Shown: piece by piece, positions 35,635-43,473 of the stretch
How positions within the stretch are numbered: position 1 is the first letter of the stretch
How the letters are laid out: each line of letters opens with the position of its first letter
NCBI RefSeq assembly: GCF_900091575.1
Contig: NZ_FMCR01000002.1
Location: 899,760-963,759 of the forward strand
Direction of reading: 5' to 3'
Source: Micromonospora saelicesensis
Lineage (GTDB): Bacteria; Actinomycetota; Actinomycetes; Mycobacteriales; Micromonosporaceae
Length of the DNA stretch: 64,000 bases
Program-made: the position numbers and the translations under genes
The notes under the pieces: model-generated
The model's input: only the letters and a program-made list of their open reading frames with translations
The model's database searches: none
What the model was told of the DNA's origin: nothing

Positions 35635-36534
35635 TCAGCCGACGTCGAGGGGCACCCGCCGAGCGCGGGAGTCCGGACGGCCGCCGAGGATGCTGGCGAG
35701 GATCTCCGCGCCGTCGACGACCCTCGGGCCGGGGCGGTTGAAGTAGGCAGGCCCGTCGACCACCCACACCTGCCCGGCACGCACCGCGGGCAGGTCCGCC
35801 CAACCGGGTTGCGCGGTCGCCACTGACAGCTCGTCGAAGGTCCGCTCGGGGGTGAACCCGCACGGCCCGAACACGAGCACCTCGGGAGCCAGGTCCGCTA
35901 CCACCGACCACTGGTGCGGGGTGCTGTGCGCACCCGGCCCGAGCAGCAGCGACCGCCCACCCGCGTGGGTGATCTGCTCCGGCACCCAGTGCCCGCCAGG
36001 CATCAACGGGTCGAGCCACTCGACGAACAGCACCGTCGGCGCGCCGGGCACCGGCCCCGGCAACGCGGCGAGGCGACGCTCGGCGTCGGCTCGGATCTCC
36101 GCCGCCCTGCCTTCGGTGCCGGTCAGCGCGGCCACGGCATCGACAGTGTCCAGGATCCCGTCGATGGTCCTCGCCTCCAGGGACATCACAGTGGTGTCGA
36201 GATCGATCAGACCAACCGCGTCGTTGACCCGCTCGTAGGAGACCGCACACACGTCGCACAGATCCTGGGTCAGGATCAGATCCGGCTTCAGCCCCTCCAG
36301 CATGGCGATGTCGAGCTGGTACACCGACGATCCTCGGTGCGCGTCACCGGCGATCGCCGCCGAGATCTCCCGGCTCGTCAAGGTCTCCGGCAGGGACGTC
36401 GCGGTCACCGCCGGGATGTCGGCCAGAGCCCCCGGCGGCCAGTCACACTCGTGGGTACGGCCGACCAGTTGCCCGGTCAGGCCGAGCATGGCCACGATGT
36501 CCGTGGCCGCCGGCAGCAGGGAGACGATTCGCAC
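35635..36534 (-). CDS. Cobalamin-binding-type (BtuF-like) substrate-binding protein without signal peptide
   Basis: 299 residues from GTG 36534. RIVSLLPAATDIVAMLGLTGQLVGRTHECDWPP at the N-terminus and LILTQDLCDVCAVSYERVN (~90) are hallmarks of the COG0614 group annotated as cobalamin-binding proteins. A later segment is LVFGPCGFTPERTFDEL. There is no signal peptide or lipobox, so it is likely cytosolic; this leaderless subgroup is common in actinomycetes and its role is unproven. It is convergent with the nickel operon and diverges from the ankyrin gene. Confidence 0.7.
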   Translation of the reverse strand: MRIVSLLPAATDIVAMLGLTGQLVGRTHECDWPPGALADIPAVTATSLPETLTSREISAAIAGDAHRGSSVYQLDIAMLEGLKPDLILTQDLCDVCAVSYERVNDAVGLIDLDTTVMSLEARTIDGILDTVDAVAALTGTEGRAAEIRADAERRLAALPGPVPGAPTVLFVEWLDPLMPGGHWVPEQITHAGGRSLLLGPGAHSTPHQWSVVADLAPEVLVFGPCGFTPERTFDELSVATAQPGWADLPAVRAGQVWVVDGPAYFNRPGPRVVDGAEILASILGGRPDSRARRVPLDVG

Positions 36535-36740
36535 GTCCGCCTGCCTACCAGGCGCGACCGAGCCACGTCCACTCACCCGACAGCCGTACACGGCCGCCGG
36601 ACGGGCGTTTTCATCGGCGTGGTGCTGCCACCGTGGCTGTCGACAGCCTCGCGTCTGGCTTCGTTCGAGTACCTCGCCCTGTCACATCGGCTCGTCGTGT
36701 GGGCTCATAAGCACGAGTGCAAACACGCGAGGAGGACACA

Positions 36741-37100
36741 ATGCAGTTTGAAGAAGCCGCCGAGGCCGCCGACGAAGCGACGATGCGGTCGATGCTGTCC
36801 GCCGACCCTGGGCTGTGCGGTCGACATGCAGACCTGGTTGCGCGGATGGCCGAGGCGCGCAACTGGTCAACGGTCCGGCTGCTCATCGATCTTGGCTTCG
36901 GCGTCAACGGTGTCACCGCCGCCAACGCCACCGCCTTGCACCATGCGGCGGCAGCGGGTGAGCTGTCGATCGCGCGCCTGCTGGTCGAGCACGGTGCCGA
37001 TCACACCGCCCGCGAACCTGGGTTCAACGCGCAGCCGGCGGGCTGGGCGCAGTACTTCAAGAAGCGGGAAACCCAGAAGTATCTCGAGTCCCTGGCCTGA
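36741..37100 (+). CDS. Ankyrin-repeat protein
   Basis: 119 residues from ATG 36741 with GGAGG six bases upstream; the in-frame upstream ATG at 36717 lacks such a site. Two to three ankyrin repeats are visible: NWSTVRLLIDLGFGVNGVTA and NATALHHAAAAGELSIARLLVEHGADHTARE. It is a small soluble protein-interaction module with no signal peptide. The partner is not known. Confidence 0.8.
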   Translation: MQFEEAAEAADEATMRSMLSADPGLCGRHADLVARMAEARNWSTVRLLIDLGFGVNGVTAANATALHHAAAAGELSIARLLVEHGADHTAREPGFNAQPAGWAQYFKKRETQKYLESLA

Positions 37101-37160
37101 AGCTGCGCCGTCCGGTCACGCGGCATCGGACCCACAGCTCGTGGAAGTGGGGCTCGGCAT

Positions 37161-38054
37161 TCACCCCATTGTTCGCTCCGCCTGGTTCAGGAGGGTGGAC
37201 GCGAGCCGGTGGACGCGGTCGGGGTCACGGACAACGTCGATCCTGACGATCTTGTCGCCCGCGACAGTGAAGGCCATGACAGAAAACGGCTGCCCGTCGC
37301 GGGTGATCAACGTTCCGATCGCGCCGTTGACCAGGGCGGGACGCAGTTGGCCACCACGTGGGGCGCGCGCCTGCTTGGCCACGGCCGCCGCGCCGCGAAC
37401 GACGGTCGCCGGCCTGGCGGTGCCGAAGTCGGTGCGCAGGACGACGTCGGGGTCGAGGACCTGCACGAGGGCGTCGAAGTCACCTGTCCACGCAGCCGCG
37501 TAGAAGGCACGGACTACCTGCCGCTGGTGCGCTAGATCCGGATCGGGTGAAGGGATCTCGGCACCGTGCACCCGGCGCCGTGCCCGGCTGGCGAGTTGTC
37601 GCGCGGCGGCCGGGGTACGGCCCGCGATGCCGGCGATCTCCTCGAAGGGCAGGTCGAACATGTCGTGCAGCACGAACGCCAACCGCTCAGCAGGAGTGAG
37701 CTGGTCGAGCACGACGAGCAGGGCCAAGCTCACCGAATCGGCCAGCAACGCCTCCTGCTCGGGGTCGAGGTCCCCGTCCGGGATGACAACCAGGTCGGGC
37801 AGGTGCGTGGCGAACGGATCCTCCCGGCGGCGTCGGCGAGAGCGCAACATGTGCAGGCACTCCCGGGCGACGACAGTGGTCAACCATCCGCCGAGGTTGT
37901 CGATCTGATCGGCGTCGGACCGGCTCAGCCGAAGCCAGGCATCCTGAACAGCGTCGTCCGCGTCAGCCAGCGAACCGAGCATTCGATAAGCCACCGCCCG
38001 CAGCCGGGGTCGGTGCTGCTCGAAGCGCGCGGCCAACCACTCATTCTCGTCCAT
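37161..38054 (-). CDS. SigJ-like (ECF41-type) sigma factor with SnoaL-like domain
   Basis: 297 residues. Region 2: RLRAVAYRMLGSLADADDAVQDAWLRL; region 4: MFDLPFEEIAGIAGRTPAAARQLASRARRRV; then a SnoaL_2 domain from ~residue 185 (VVRAFYAAAWTGDFDALVQVLDPDVVLRTD). In ECF41 factors a DGGGK-type motif in this tail helps control activity (family knowledge). Here the same place reads DFGTARP, so the motif is altered. ECF41 genes usually sit next to a carboxymuconolactone decarboxylase or similar gene; none is present. The start is ATG 38054. Confidence 0.85.
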   Translation of the reverse strand: MDENEWLAARFEQHRPRLRAVAYRMLGSLADADDAVQDAWLRLSRSDADQIDNLGGWLTTVVARECLHMLRSRRRRREDPFATHLPDLVVIPDGDLDPEQEALLADSVSLALLVVLDQLTPAERLAFVLHDMFDLPFEEIAGIAGRTPAAARQLASRARRRVHGAEIPSPDPDLAHQRQVVRAFYAAAWTGDFDALVQVLDPDVVLRTDFGTARPATVVRGAAAVAKQARAPRGGQLRPALVNGAIGTLITRDGQPFSVMAFTVAGDKIVRIDVVRDPDRVHRLASTLLNQAERTMG

Positions 38055-38160
38055 CGGTCACACCATCCCATCGCCAAGGCTCACAGAGATGAACCCTCAG
38101 GCACAGCGAACGTGACACCGCCGAACCGGGAAGTGGCCTCTGACTTGCGCAAACTGAGAG

Positions 38161-38203
38161 TGAGCGATGCTGGTACCGAACCAGTGACCTCCTCGGTGTG
38201 AAC
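38161..38203 (-). tRNA. Degenerate 3' half of tRNA-Val(CAC): attachment-site scar
   Basis: Read on the minus strand, 43 bases begin with GTTCACACCG (anticodon loop with CAC) and continue with GAGGTCACTGGTTCG and ACCAGCATCGCTCA. This follows the actinobacterial tRNA-Val 3' half with about four changes, including a changed T-loop base and a mismatch in the T-stem. There is no 5' half, D-arm or acceptor partner, so it is not a working tRNA. The break at the anticodon loop is typical of integrase attachment sites of integrative elements. Confidence 0.75.
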
Positions 38204-38303
38204 TCTCGGCAAGCCGGTCGGCTCAGGCTTGATGGGAGGTCAGACGGCCTGTTGGCGCGCTTCTCGGGCCGGTTCGGCTGGCATGGATGCTGTACTGCTG
38301 GCA

Positions 38304-38477
38304 TCAGATGAGGCGCTGGATGCGGACCTTCGGACGCTCGTTCCTGAGGTGGCCGTGCTTGTGCTGGCGGACCTGTTCGTCCCAGACCTCTTGGTCGTAG
38401 TCCGAGTCCGGCGGGATCCACTTGTGCGAGCCGTCGCTGTAGTGGAACTTCTCGTCGCCAGGCCGCAGGATGCTCAT
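38304..38477 (-). CDS. Small hypothetical protein of the island operon (57 aa)
   Basis: 57 residues from ATG 38477, which overlaps the stop of the preceding gene (ATGA). It is hydrophilic: the sequence runs FHYSDGSHKWIPPDSDYDQEVWDEQVRQHKHGHL and ends in a basic tail. It has no cysteine, signal peptide or membrane helix. It is the third of three overlapping tiny genes transcribed away from the mini-GntR gene. I do not recognise the family; the acidic/aromatic middle and basic end suggest a nucleic-acid- or protein-binding helper, which is only a guess. Confidence 0.65.
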   Translation of the reverse strand: MSILRPGDEKFHYSDGSHKWIPPDSDYDQEVWDEQVRQHKHGHLRNERPKVRIQRLI

Positions 38478-38692
38478 CGGGTCCCGCCGAGGAATCGGTA
38501 GTGCAGGTGGCCGGCGGGAACGTGGGCCAGGTCCTGGGCGGCGTCGACGAGTTGGGCGGCCAGGTAGAGGGCTAGTGACACCGGGGCGCGGTCGTACTCG
38601 GCTCGCAGTTCTCGGCGCCGGGTCTGGCAGGGCCACTCCCCCGCACAGCCGCCGCACGTCCAGTCGGGCTTGATGGGATGGTGAGTGGTCAC
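38474..38692 (-). CDS. Small Cys-motif protein of the island operon (72 aa)
   Basis: 72 residues from GTG 38692, overlapping the upstream stop (GTGA). The N-terminal part carries WTCGGCAGEWPCQTRRRELRAEY, a CxxC...C pattern likely to bind zinc, followed by a helix (SLALYLAAQLVDAAQDLAHV). I have the impression that WTCxxCxxxWPC proteins of this size accompany mini-GntR regulators in Micromonosporaceae integrative elements; this is recollection, not a search result. The middle gene of three overlapping genes. Confidence 0.7.
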   Translation of the reverse strand: MTTHHPIKPDWTCGGCAGEWPCQTRRRELRAEYDRAPVSLALYLAAQLVDAAQDLAHVPAGHLHYRFLGGTR

Positions 38693-38877
38693 TGCGGGCC
38701 GTCCTGGCTGGGCCAGTGGCCGCGGTTGATCGGGATGCGGTGACGGCTTCGGCATGGCAGATCGCCTCCGCAGCGGCAGACGCGCCGCCAGTGTCGCCAG
38801 GACCAGACGGGTCGGTGCCGGCGAGCGAGAGTCAGCGCCACCGCCAGTACGTACTCGTCGTACGAAACCCGCTTCAT
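38689..38877 (-). CDS. Small Cys/Arg-rich protein of the island operon (62 aa)
   Basis: 62 residues from ATG 38877. It begins MKRVSYDEYVLAVALTLARRHRPVW and then has a compact basic cysteine part (CRCGGDLPCRSRHRIPINRGHWP). A longer start at 38919 (MGRAGPGASG) is possible but less coding-like. First gene of the three-gene cassette; about 250 bases separate it from the divergent mini-GntR gene, a region that must hold both promoters. Function unknown. Confidence 0.62.
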   Translation of the reverse strand: MKRVSYDEYVLAVALTLARRHRPVWSWRHWRRVCRCGGDLPCRSRHRIPINRGHWPSQDGPQ

Positions 38878-39131
38878 CGGCTCGCCTCGCCCACTCGCGC
38901 CAGGGCCTGCCCTGCCCATGTCGATCGGAGCACTGCCGTCTCCTTGTGCCGGAGCGATCTGGAGGCGTGGATGCCCGAACGCGGGGGACGCGCCGAACAT
39001 CCACGCCAGCGAGGACGGCCCACAGCGCCAACCGAGGGAATCGACCTCCTCGGCAACCTCCCATAGGTACCGTTGGGTAGTCAAGGGCTGACGTAGGTGG
39101 TCTACTCGTGTTGCCAACCGAGGAGAACCAC

Positions 39132-39347
39132 GTGCCACCGCGTTATCGCTACGAGCAGATCGCCGACGACCTCGCCGAACGCATCGCGTCAGGCGAGTTC
39201 CAGCCCGGCTCCAAGCTGCCCAGCCGCCGTGAGTTGATCGAGCATTACGGGGTCACCGAGCCGGTGATCGACCGTGCCATGCAGGTACTACGGATCAAAG
39301 GAATGACCGAAACGCTTCCCGGCGTTGGCGTCTTCGTCGCCGAGTAG
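39132..39347 (+). CDS. Mini-GntR regulator consisting only of the winged helix
   Basis: 71 residues from GTG 39132 with GAGGAG seven bases upstream. It is a complete GntR winged helix (YEQIADDLAERIASGEFQPG, then LPSRRELIEHYGVTEPVIDRAMQVLRIKGM and a wing ending GVGVFVAE) without any effector domain. Such stand-alone domains are common in actinomycete integrative elements and plasmids. GTAG-N5-CTAC at 39093-39105 in the promoter region is a candidate operator. It likely controls the divergent three-gene cassette. Confidence 0.8.
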   Translation: MPPRYRYEQIADDLAERIASGEFQPGSKLPSRRELIEHYGVTEPVIDRAMQVLRIKGMTETLPGVGVFVAE

Positions 39348-39723
39348 ATCCCTCCGCAGAGCCAGCCGTCGCAGCCCGCGACTCCACGCCTTAAGTCCTG
39401 GGCAGCTCACCCGGCGCCGCTTGTTCGCGTCCGCGACCTCGGACGACTGTCCGCACGTTTCCGTCGCCAAGCGTCCTCGGCAGGACGCACTGCTGCCGAC
39501 GGCCTCTTCGGGCTTGACCGTGGTTGACCATCGTCAGCCCTGGAATCGGGCATGCCCCGCCCTAGGGGCAGCACGCCCCACAGGGCTGTGGCATGGCTCG
39601 TCCCACTGACCATCCTCGCGACATGCTCGACAACCTTTCACTACTCCCTGTCATTGAGGCTTTCCAGTGCGTTGCGAGGTGAGTTACGGTCGTGCTTGTC
39701 TACAGCGGAGCTTCGGAGGACGC
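39348..39723. other. 376-bp stretch without a supported gene
   Basis: Between the mini-GntR gene and the endonuclease gene. Open frames here (for example a 94-residue one at 39325-39609) have no ribosome site or coding character. The last part before 39724 contains the endonuclease gene's promoter and its GGAGG site. GC is visibly lower than the surrounding chromosome towards the right end. Confidence 0.6.
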
Positions 39724-41229
39724 ATGGCGCGACGCAAGGGCCTGATTGCTCAGATGCTTGACGCGCGTAAGCAGGCCAAGAAGCTCCAAGCGCAAGCAGA
39801 GGCGCGCTGGCACCGCGAGTTGGTGGCCGAACAAAAGCGTCATGAGGCCGAGGCAAACCGCGAGGCCAAGCAAGCCGAGGCAACTGCGAAGAAGGCAGAG
39901 GCAGCGCGGCTGCGGCAGGAAGCACAGGCGAAGCGTCTAGCCGACCAAGCAGAAGCAAAGTCAGCCCGGGAGGCCCTCCAGCGCCAGCGTGCCGAGGAAC
40001 GTCAGCGAGCTGCTGATGGACGAACAAAGGCGCAGGAGACCGCCGCCGCGAATCGCCTGACAGAGCGGGAGGCACACGCCCGCAAGACGGCAGAGGCGGA
40101 GTTTCGGACCGACGCCATCAGAACGAGGATTGCCGAGTACACACAACTGCTTGCCCACAGAAACCGGCAGGCCGCTACGGCTGCCCTTGAGCTTAGGGCG
40201 GCGTTGACGCACGGCGGACCAAACGCGTTTGTCGAGCGTCTACAGCACGCCCTCGCCCAGTCTCGATACCCAGAGGGCCTGACAGGCAAAGTTGCCGCTC
40301 ATTATGATCCGGCCTCCAGCGAGCTGCTGATCGAATATGAGCTGCCGCTTCGAGAGGTCGTGCCCACTATTGCCGCCTACCGTTACACGGCAGCGAAAGG
40401 CATGGTAGCGGTACCGCGTAAGGAATCCGAGACTAAGAAGCTGTATGGCGCCCTCCTGGCTCGATTAACGTTGCGAACCATTGATGAGACTTTCGGCGTG
40501 ACCCCTCCCGACCTCATCACCAGCATCGTCTTCAACGGCTACGCTTCAACCAAGGACAAGGCAACTGGACGCGCCATCCGCCCGCTGCTCATGAGCGTGG
40601 GGGCGGAGCGGGACAAGTTTGCCGTTGTACAACTGGATGAGCCAGAACTGGATCCAGTGCTGTGCCTTCGTAGCCACTTGAACGCCATCGTCTCTCCCCA
40701 TCCGTACGACCTAGAAGGCGTCAGACCGGTCGTTTCTTTCGATCTTTCGAAGTACAAGTTCGTCGACGGCATGGATGTCGTCGCAGGCCTGGATAGCCGT
40801 ACTGACCTACTGACACTCTCATCGGGAGAGTTCGAGCATCTCATCCGCAGCCTCTTCGAGAGCCTCGGCATGAAGTCCTTGGTTACGCAACCCTCCAAGG
40901 ATGAGGGTGTCGACGGTGTTGCTGTCAATGAGGATCCGATTGTCGGCGGGCTTTGCATCATTCAAGCAAAGCGTTACAGCAAAATCGTCGGTCTAGAAGC
41001 TGTTCACGCACTTGCTGGCGTAATGGATCATAAGCGTGCAGCCAAGGGCGTACTCGTCACTACCTCTTGGGTTGGCAAGGCGAGCCGCGATTTCGCCGCA
41101 GCAAACGGACGCATCGAGATTATCGAGGGCCGCAATCTCAAGTACCTGCTGAAGGAGCACCTTGGCTTAGACGTCCTGATAGGTCTAGAAAAGATCCCAC
41201 CGGGTTGGGACAGGGCTGACTTGGATTAG
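39724..41229 (+). CDS. Mrr-type restriction endonuclease with long N-terminal coiled coil
   Basis: 501 residues from ATG 39724 with GGAGG before it. Residues ~10-150 are an Ala/Glu/Lys/Arg-rich coiled coil. A middle domain (~150-370) is unrecognised. The C-terminal ~120 residues are a PD-(D/E)xK restriction domain of Mrr type: FEHLIRSLFESLGM (~377), the acidic pair in DEGVDGVAV and the catalytic QAKRYSK, then ALAGVMDHKRAAKGVLVTTS and EIIEGRNLKYLL. Mrr enzymes cut modified DNA (type IV restriction). Base composition is close to even GC, far below its neighbours, and codons ending in A/T are frequent, so it was acquired recently. No methylase gene accompanies it. Confidence 0.85.
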   Translation: MARRKGLIAQMLDARKQAKKLQAQAEARWHRELVAEQKRHEAEANREAKQAEATAKKAEAARLRQEAQAKRLADQAEAKSAREALQRQRAEERQRAADGRTKAQETAAANRLTEREAHARKTAEAEFRTDAIRTRIAEYTQLLAHRNRQAATAALELRAALTHGGPNAFVERLQHALAQSRYPEGLTGKVAAHYDPASSELLIEYELPLREVVPTIAAYRYTAAKGMVAVPRKESETKKLYGALLARLTLRTIDETFGVTPPDLITSIVFNGYASTKDKATGRAIRPLLMSVGAERDKFAVVQLDEPELDPVLCLRSHLNAIVSPHPYDLEGVRPVVSFDLSKYKFVDGMDVVAGLDSRTDLLTLSSGEFEHLIRSLFESLGMKSLVTQPSKDEGVDGVAVNEDPIVGGLCIIQAKRYSKIVGLEAVHALAGVMDHKRAAKGVLVTTSWVGKASRDFAAANGRIEIIEGRNLKYLLKEHLGLDVLIGLEKIPPGWDRADLD

Positions 41230-41400
41230 GAACAGCCTCACCGGCTGGATGAGACTCTGTGTGCCCGGAGACTCCTTGACCCCCAGGCAACCAACGCCGA
41301 TCGTTGACCTGCTGTATCACAGGCGCTGAACTGCCGGATGGTCCTCCGGTGTCCATGCTCGTCCGTCGGCGTCCAACCCGATCGACACCCGGTTAGTCAC

Positions 41401-41676
41401 TCACGCGTCGCGCCTGTGGCTCTGCTCCCTCACCTCTGCCGCGCAACTGAGCAACGACCTAGCCAGCGCCTCCGCCCGGTCCGCCGACAACCACAACGAG
41501 CCGTGCGGCACGCCGTCATCAGGACCGGCCAACCCTTCCGTCAGAGTCTCCGCTGGCAATTCGACGTCAAGCCGAACGAAATGATGCCCCCTGCTGTAGT
41601 CGACGAAGGCATCCAGGTAGCGGTCATCATCGAAGGTCACCGCCGCATGCTGCCACGACAGCGACCCCCACCTCAC
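41401..41676 (-). CDS. Hypothetical protein (91 aa)
   Basis: 91 residues from GTG 41676 with the coding look of a soluble alpha/beta protein (VTFDDDRYLDAFVDYSRGHH, FVRLDVELPAETL, ADRAEALARSLLSCAAEVREQ). A shorter start at GTG 41640 is possible. GC content is back to the chromosomal level. No motif or family recognised; the gene lies just downstream of the oxidoreductase gene and is read in the same direction. Confidence 0.55.
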   Translation of the reverse strand: MRWGSLSWQHAAVTFDDDRYLDAFVDYSRGHHFVRLDVELPAETLTEGLAGPDDGVPHGSLWLSADRAEALARSLLSCAAEVREQSHRRDA

Positions 41677-41717
41677 CCCTCAGCCTCGACCGCTTCGTCC
41701 CAGACGAAGGGCTCGGC

Positions 41718-42704
41718 TCAACCGGCGACGTCCACGACGACCTTGCCCTCGGCGGTGCCGCCGGCGACCAGGTGATGGGCATCCATGACCGTGTCGAGCG
41801 TGAACCTGCGCCCGTCCAGTCGGGGGCGCAGCGCGCCGGCATCGGCCAGCGCCGCGATCTCGCGCAGGATGTCGCCGTGGTGTTCGCGGCCCCGCCCGGT
41901 GAGCATCGGCAGCAGGGTGAACACCCCGGAGTAGGTCGCGCCACGGAACGACAGCGGAGCGAGCGAGTGCGAGCCCCAGCCCAGCGCGCTGACGACATGC
42001 CCGTGGTAGGTGCGTACCGCCGCGAACGAGGCGTCGAGCGTCGCGCCGCCGACGTTGTCGACGACGATGTCGAACCCCTCGCCGCCGGTGTACCTCTCGA
42101 CGTACTCCTCGACCTTGCTCGCGGTGTAGTCGATCGGCACGGCGCCCAGACTCTCGATCACCTGCATGCTCGCCGGCCCGCCGGTGGCGTACGCTTCGGC
42201 GCCTCGCGCCTGGGCAAGTTGCACGCCCACGTAACCGACACCGCCGGCACCGCCGTGCACCAGCACCTTCTGCCCGGCGTGGACCCCCGCCCGGTCGACC
42301 AGCCCCTCCCAGGAGGTGACCGCCGCCAGTGGCAACGCGGCGGCCTCCCGCATCGAGAGGCTCTTCGGCTTGTGGGCCAGCAACCGGACGTCCACGGCGG
42401 CGTACTCAGCCAGCGAGCCCTGCAGGTCGCCGACGCCCCCGCACAGCCCGTACACCTCGTCCCCCGACTCGAAGCCGGTCACGTCCGGGCCCACCGCCGC
42501 GACGACACCGGCAAGATCCAGGCCGAGCACCGCTGGCAGCTCGACACGCGCGTGGGCGGCCTTTCCAGCCTGGATCTTCGTGTCGAGCGGGTTGACCCCG
42601 CTGGCGACGATCCGCACCAGCACCTCGCCAGGCCCGGGGGTGGGTCTATCGATCTCCTCGACCGTCAGCGGAACGTCGAACTCCCGCAGCACCGCAGCAC
42701 GCAT
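41718..42704 (-). CDS. Zinc-less alcohol dehydrogenase / quinone oxidoreductase-type protein
   Basis: 328 residues from ATG 42704. MDR fold: an N-terminal GroES-like domain (MRAAVLREFDVPLTVEEIDRPTPGPGEVLV, GVNPLDTKIQAG) and a Rossmann domain with the NADPH motif HGGAGGVGYVGVQLA (~145). The zinc ligands of true alcohol dehydrogenases are lacking, which fits quinone oxidoreductases or enone reductases. The frame's first 11 codons upstream of this ATG are not conserved-looking. It stands alone; substrate unknown. Confidence 0.87.
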   Translation of the reverse strand: MRAAVLREFDVPLTVEEIDRPTPGPGEVLVRIVASGVNPLDTKIQAGKAAHARVELPAVLGLDLAGVVAAVGPDVTGFESGDEVYGLCGGVGDLQGSLAEYAAVDVRLLAHKPKSLSMREAAALPLAAVTSWEGLVDRAGVHAGQKVLVHGGAGGVGYVGVQLAQARGAEAYATGGPASMQVIESLGAVPIDYTASKVEEYVERYTGGEGFDIVVDNVGGATLDASFAAVRTYHGHVVSALGWGSHSLAPLSFRGATYSGVFTLLPMLTGRGREHHGDILREIAALADAGALRPRLDGRRFTLDTVMDAHHLVAGGTAEGKVVVDVAG

Positions 42705-42818
42705 CGCAATCCACACTCTCCGTGATCGAAACGTCACGTGGACGCTATCCGACCGGATAGGCGGCGGGGCGGGTTCCTCGGACCGCGCCAGCGCCGCGAC
42801 CCGCAGGCCGAGCGCGGA

Positions 42819-43331
42819 TCAGTCGTCGTCGGCGCCGTCGAGCAGCGCGCGTCGCAGCGCCAGTCGGTGCTTCCGGCGGATCTCCGCCTCCCGGTACCGT
42901 CGGCGGTCCCCATCGGTCTCCGGTAGCAGCGGCGGCACCGTCCGAGGCTGGCCGTCGTCGTCGATGGCGACCATGACCAGGTGGGCGGTGGCCACGTCGG
43001 TGGGCGGCACCGCCCGGTCCCACCGGTCGGCGGTCACCTTGACGGCCACCTCCATCGAGCTGCGACCGGCCCAGGTGATCCGGGCGTCGACGTGCACGAC
43101 GTCACCGACCCGCACCGCGCGGAGAAACGCCGTCTCGTCGATGGCGGCGGTCACCGCCGGCCCGTCGGAGTGCCGGGCGGCGACCACACCGGCGACGGAG
43201 TCGATGAGGTTGAGGATCCGGCCGCCGTGCACCGTACCCATCAGGTTGGTGTGGTGCTGGTCCATGATCTGCGAAAGGGTCAGGTGCGACGCCGACGGCG
43301 CTCGGCCGGCGATGGTGGTGGTGTCGTGCAC
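42819..43331 (-). CDS. Acyl-CoA thioesterase (YciA/hotdog type)
   Basis: 170 residues from GTG 43331; ATG 43364 is an alternative. The hotdog signature LTLSQIMDQHHTNLMGTVHGG is followed by RILNLIDSVAGVVAARHSDG, AIDETAFLRAVRVGDVVHVD and a C-terminal ~40-residue charged tail. These cytosolic enzymes split acyl-CoAs into free CoA and acid. It is the first complete gene downstream of the cobalamin riboswitch, but a hairpin lies between, and a B12 link to this enzyme would be unexpected. Confidence 0.83.
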   Translation of the reverse strand: MHDTTTIAGRAPSASHLTLSQIMDQHHTNLMGTVHGGRILNLIDSVAGVVAARHSDGPAVTAAIDETAFLRAVRVGDVVHVDARITWAGRSSMEVAVKVTADRWDRAVPPTDVATAHLVMVAIDDDGQPRTVPPLLPETDGDRRRYREAEIRRKHRLALRRALLDGADDD

Positions 43332-43394
43332 AGCGGTAGTCCGTCCCTCGGGAAACCACACCATCGGGTCGCGGACACACGCTGACGAGGACCC

Positions 43395-43417
43395 GGCCGT
43401 GCACCACACGCACGGCC
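43395..43417 (-). terminator. Hairpin downstream of the cobalamin riboswitch
   Basis: GGCCGTGC and GCACGGCC form a perfect 8-bp stem with a seven-base loop. Together with the riboswitch above and the 14-codon frame between them, this makes a complete short transcript unit. Confidence 0.6.
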
Positions 43418-43419
43418 CG

Positions 43420-43461
43420 TCACCCGCTCAGCCCACCCGCGAGGCCGACGGCAGCGCACAC
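43420..43461 (-). CDS. Possible 13-residue leader peptide after the riboswitch
   Basis: GTG at 43461 opens a 13-codon frame (VCAAVGLAGGLSG) ending in TGA. It starts 13 bases after the riboswitch's closing stem and ends three bases before the hairpin. It may be a leader peptide, the end of a lost gene, or chance. Confidence 0.25.
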   Translation of the reverse strand: MCAAVGLAGGLSG

Positions 43462-43473
43462 GGTTGTGTACGC

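Noticed and set aside
38161..38203. Functional tRNA-Val gene
   Set aside because: Only the 3' half is present and the T-arm has substitutions, so it is called a scar instead.
38229..38501. 90-codon plus-strand frame in the island
   Set aside because: It is opposite the 57-residue gene, which has a start overlap, codon bias and operon context; the plus frame is Val/Leu/Arg-rich shadow sequence.
39325..39609. 94-codon frame after the mini-GntR gene
   Set aside because: No ribosome site, begins inside the GntR gene and has no coding character.
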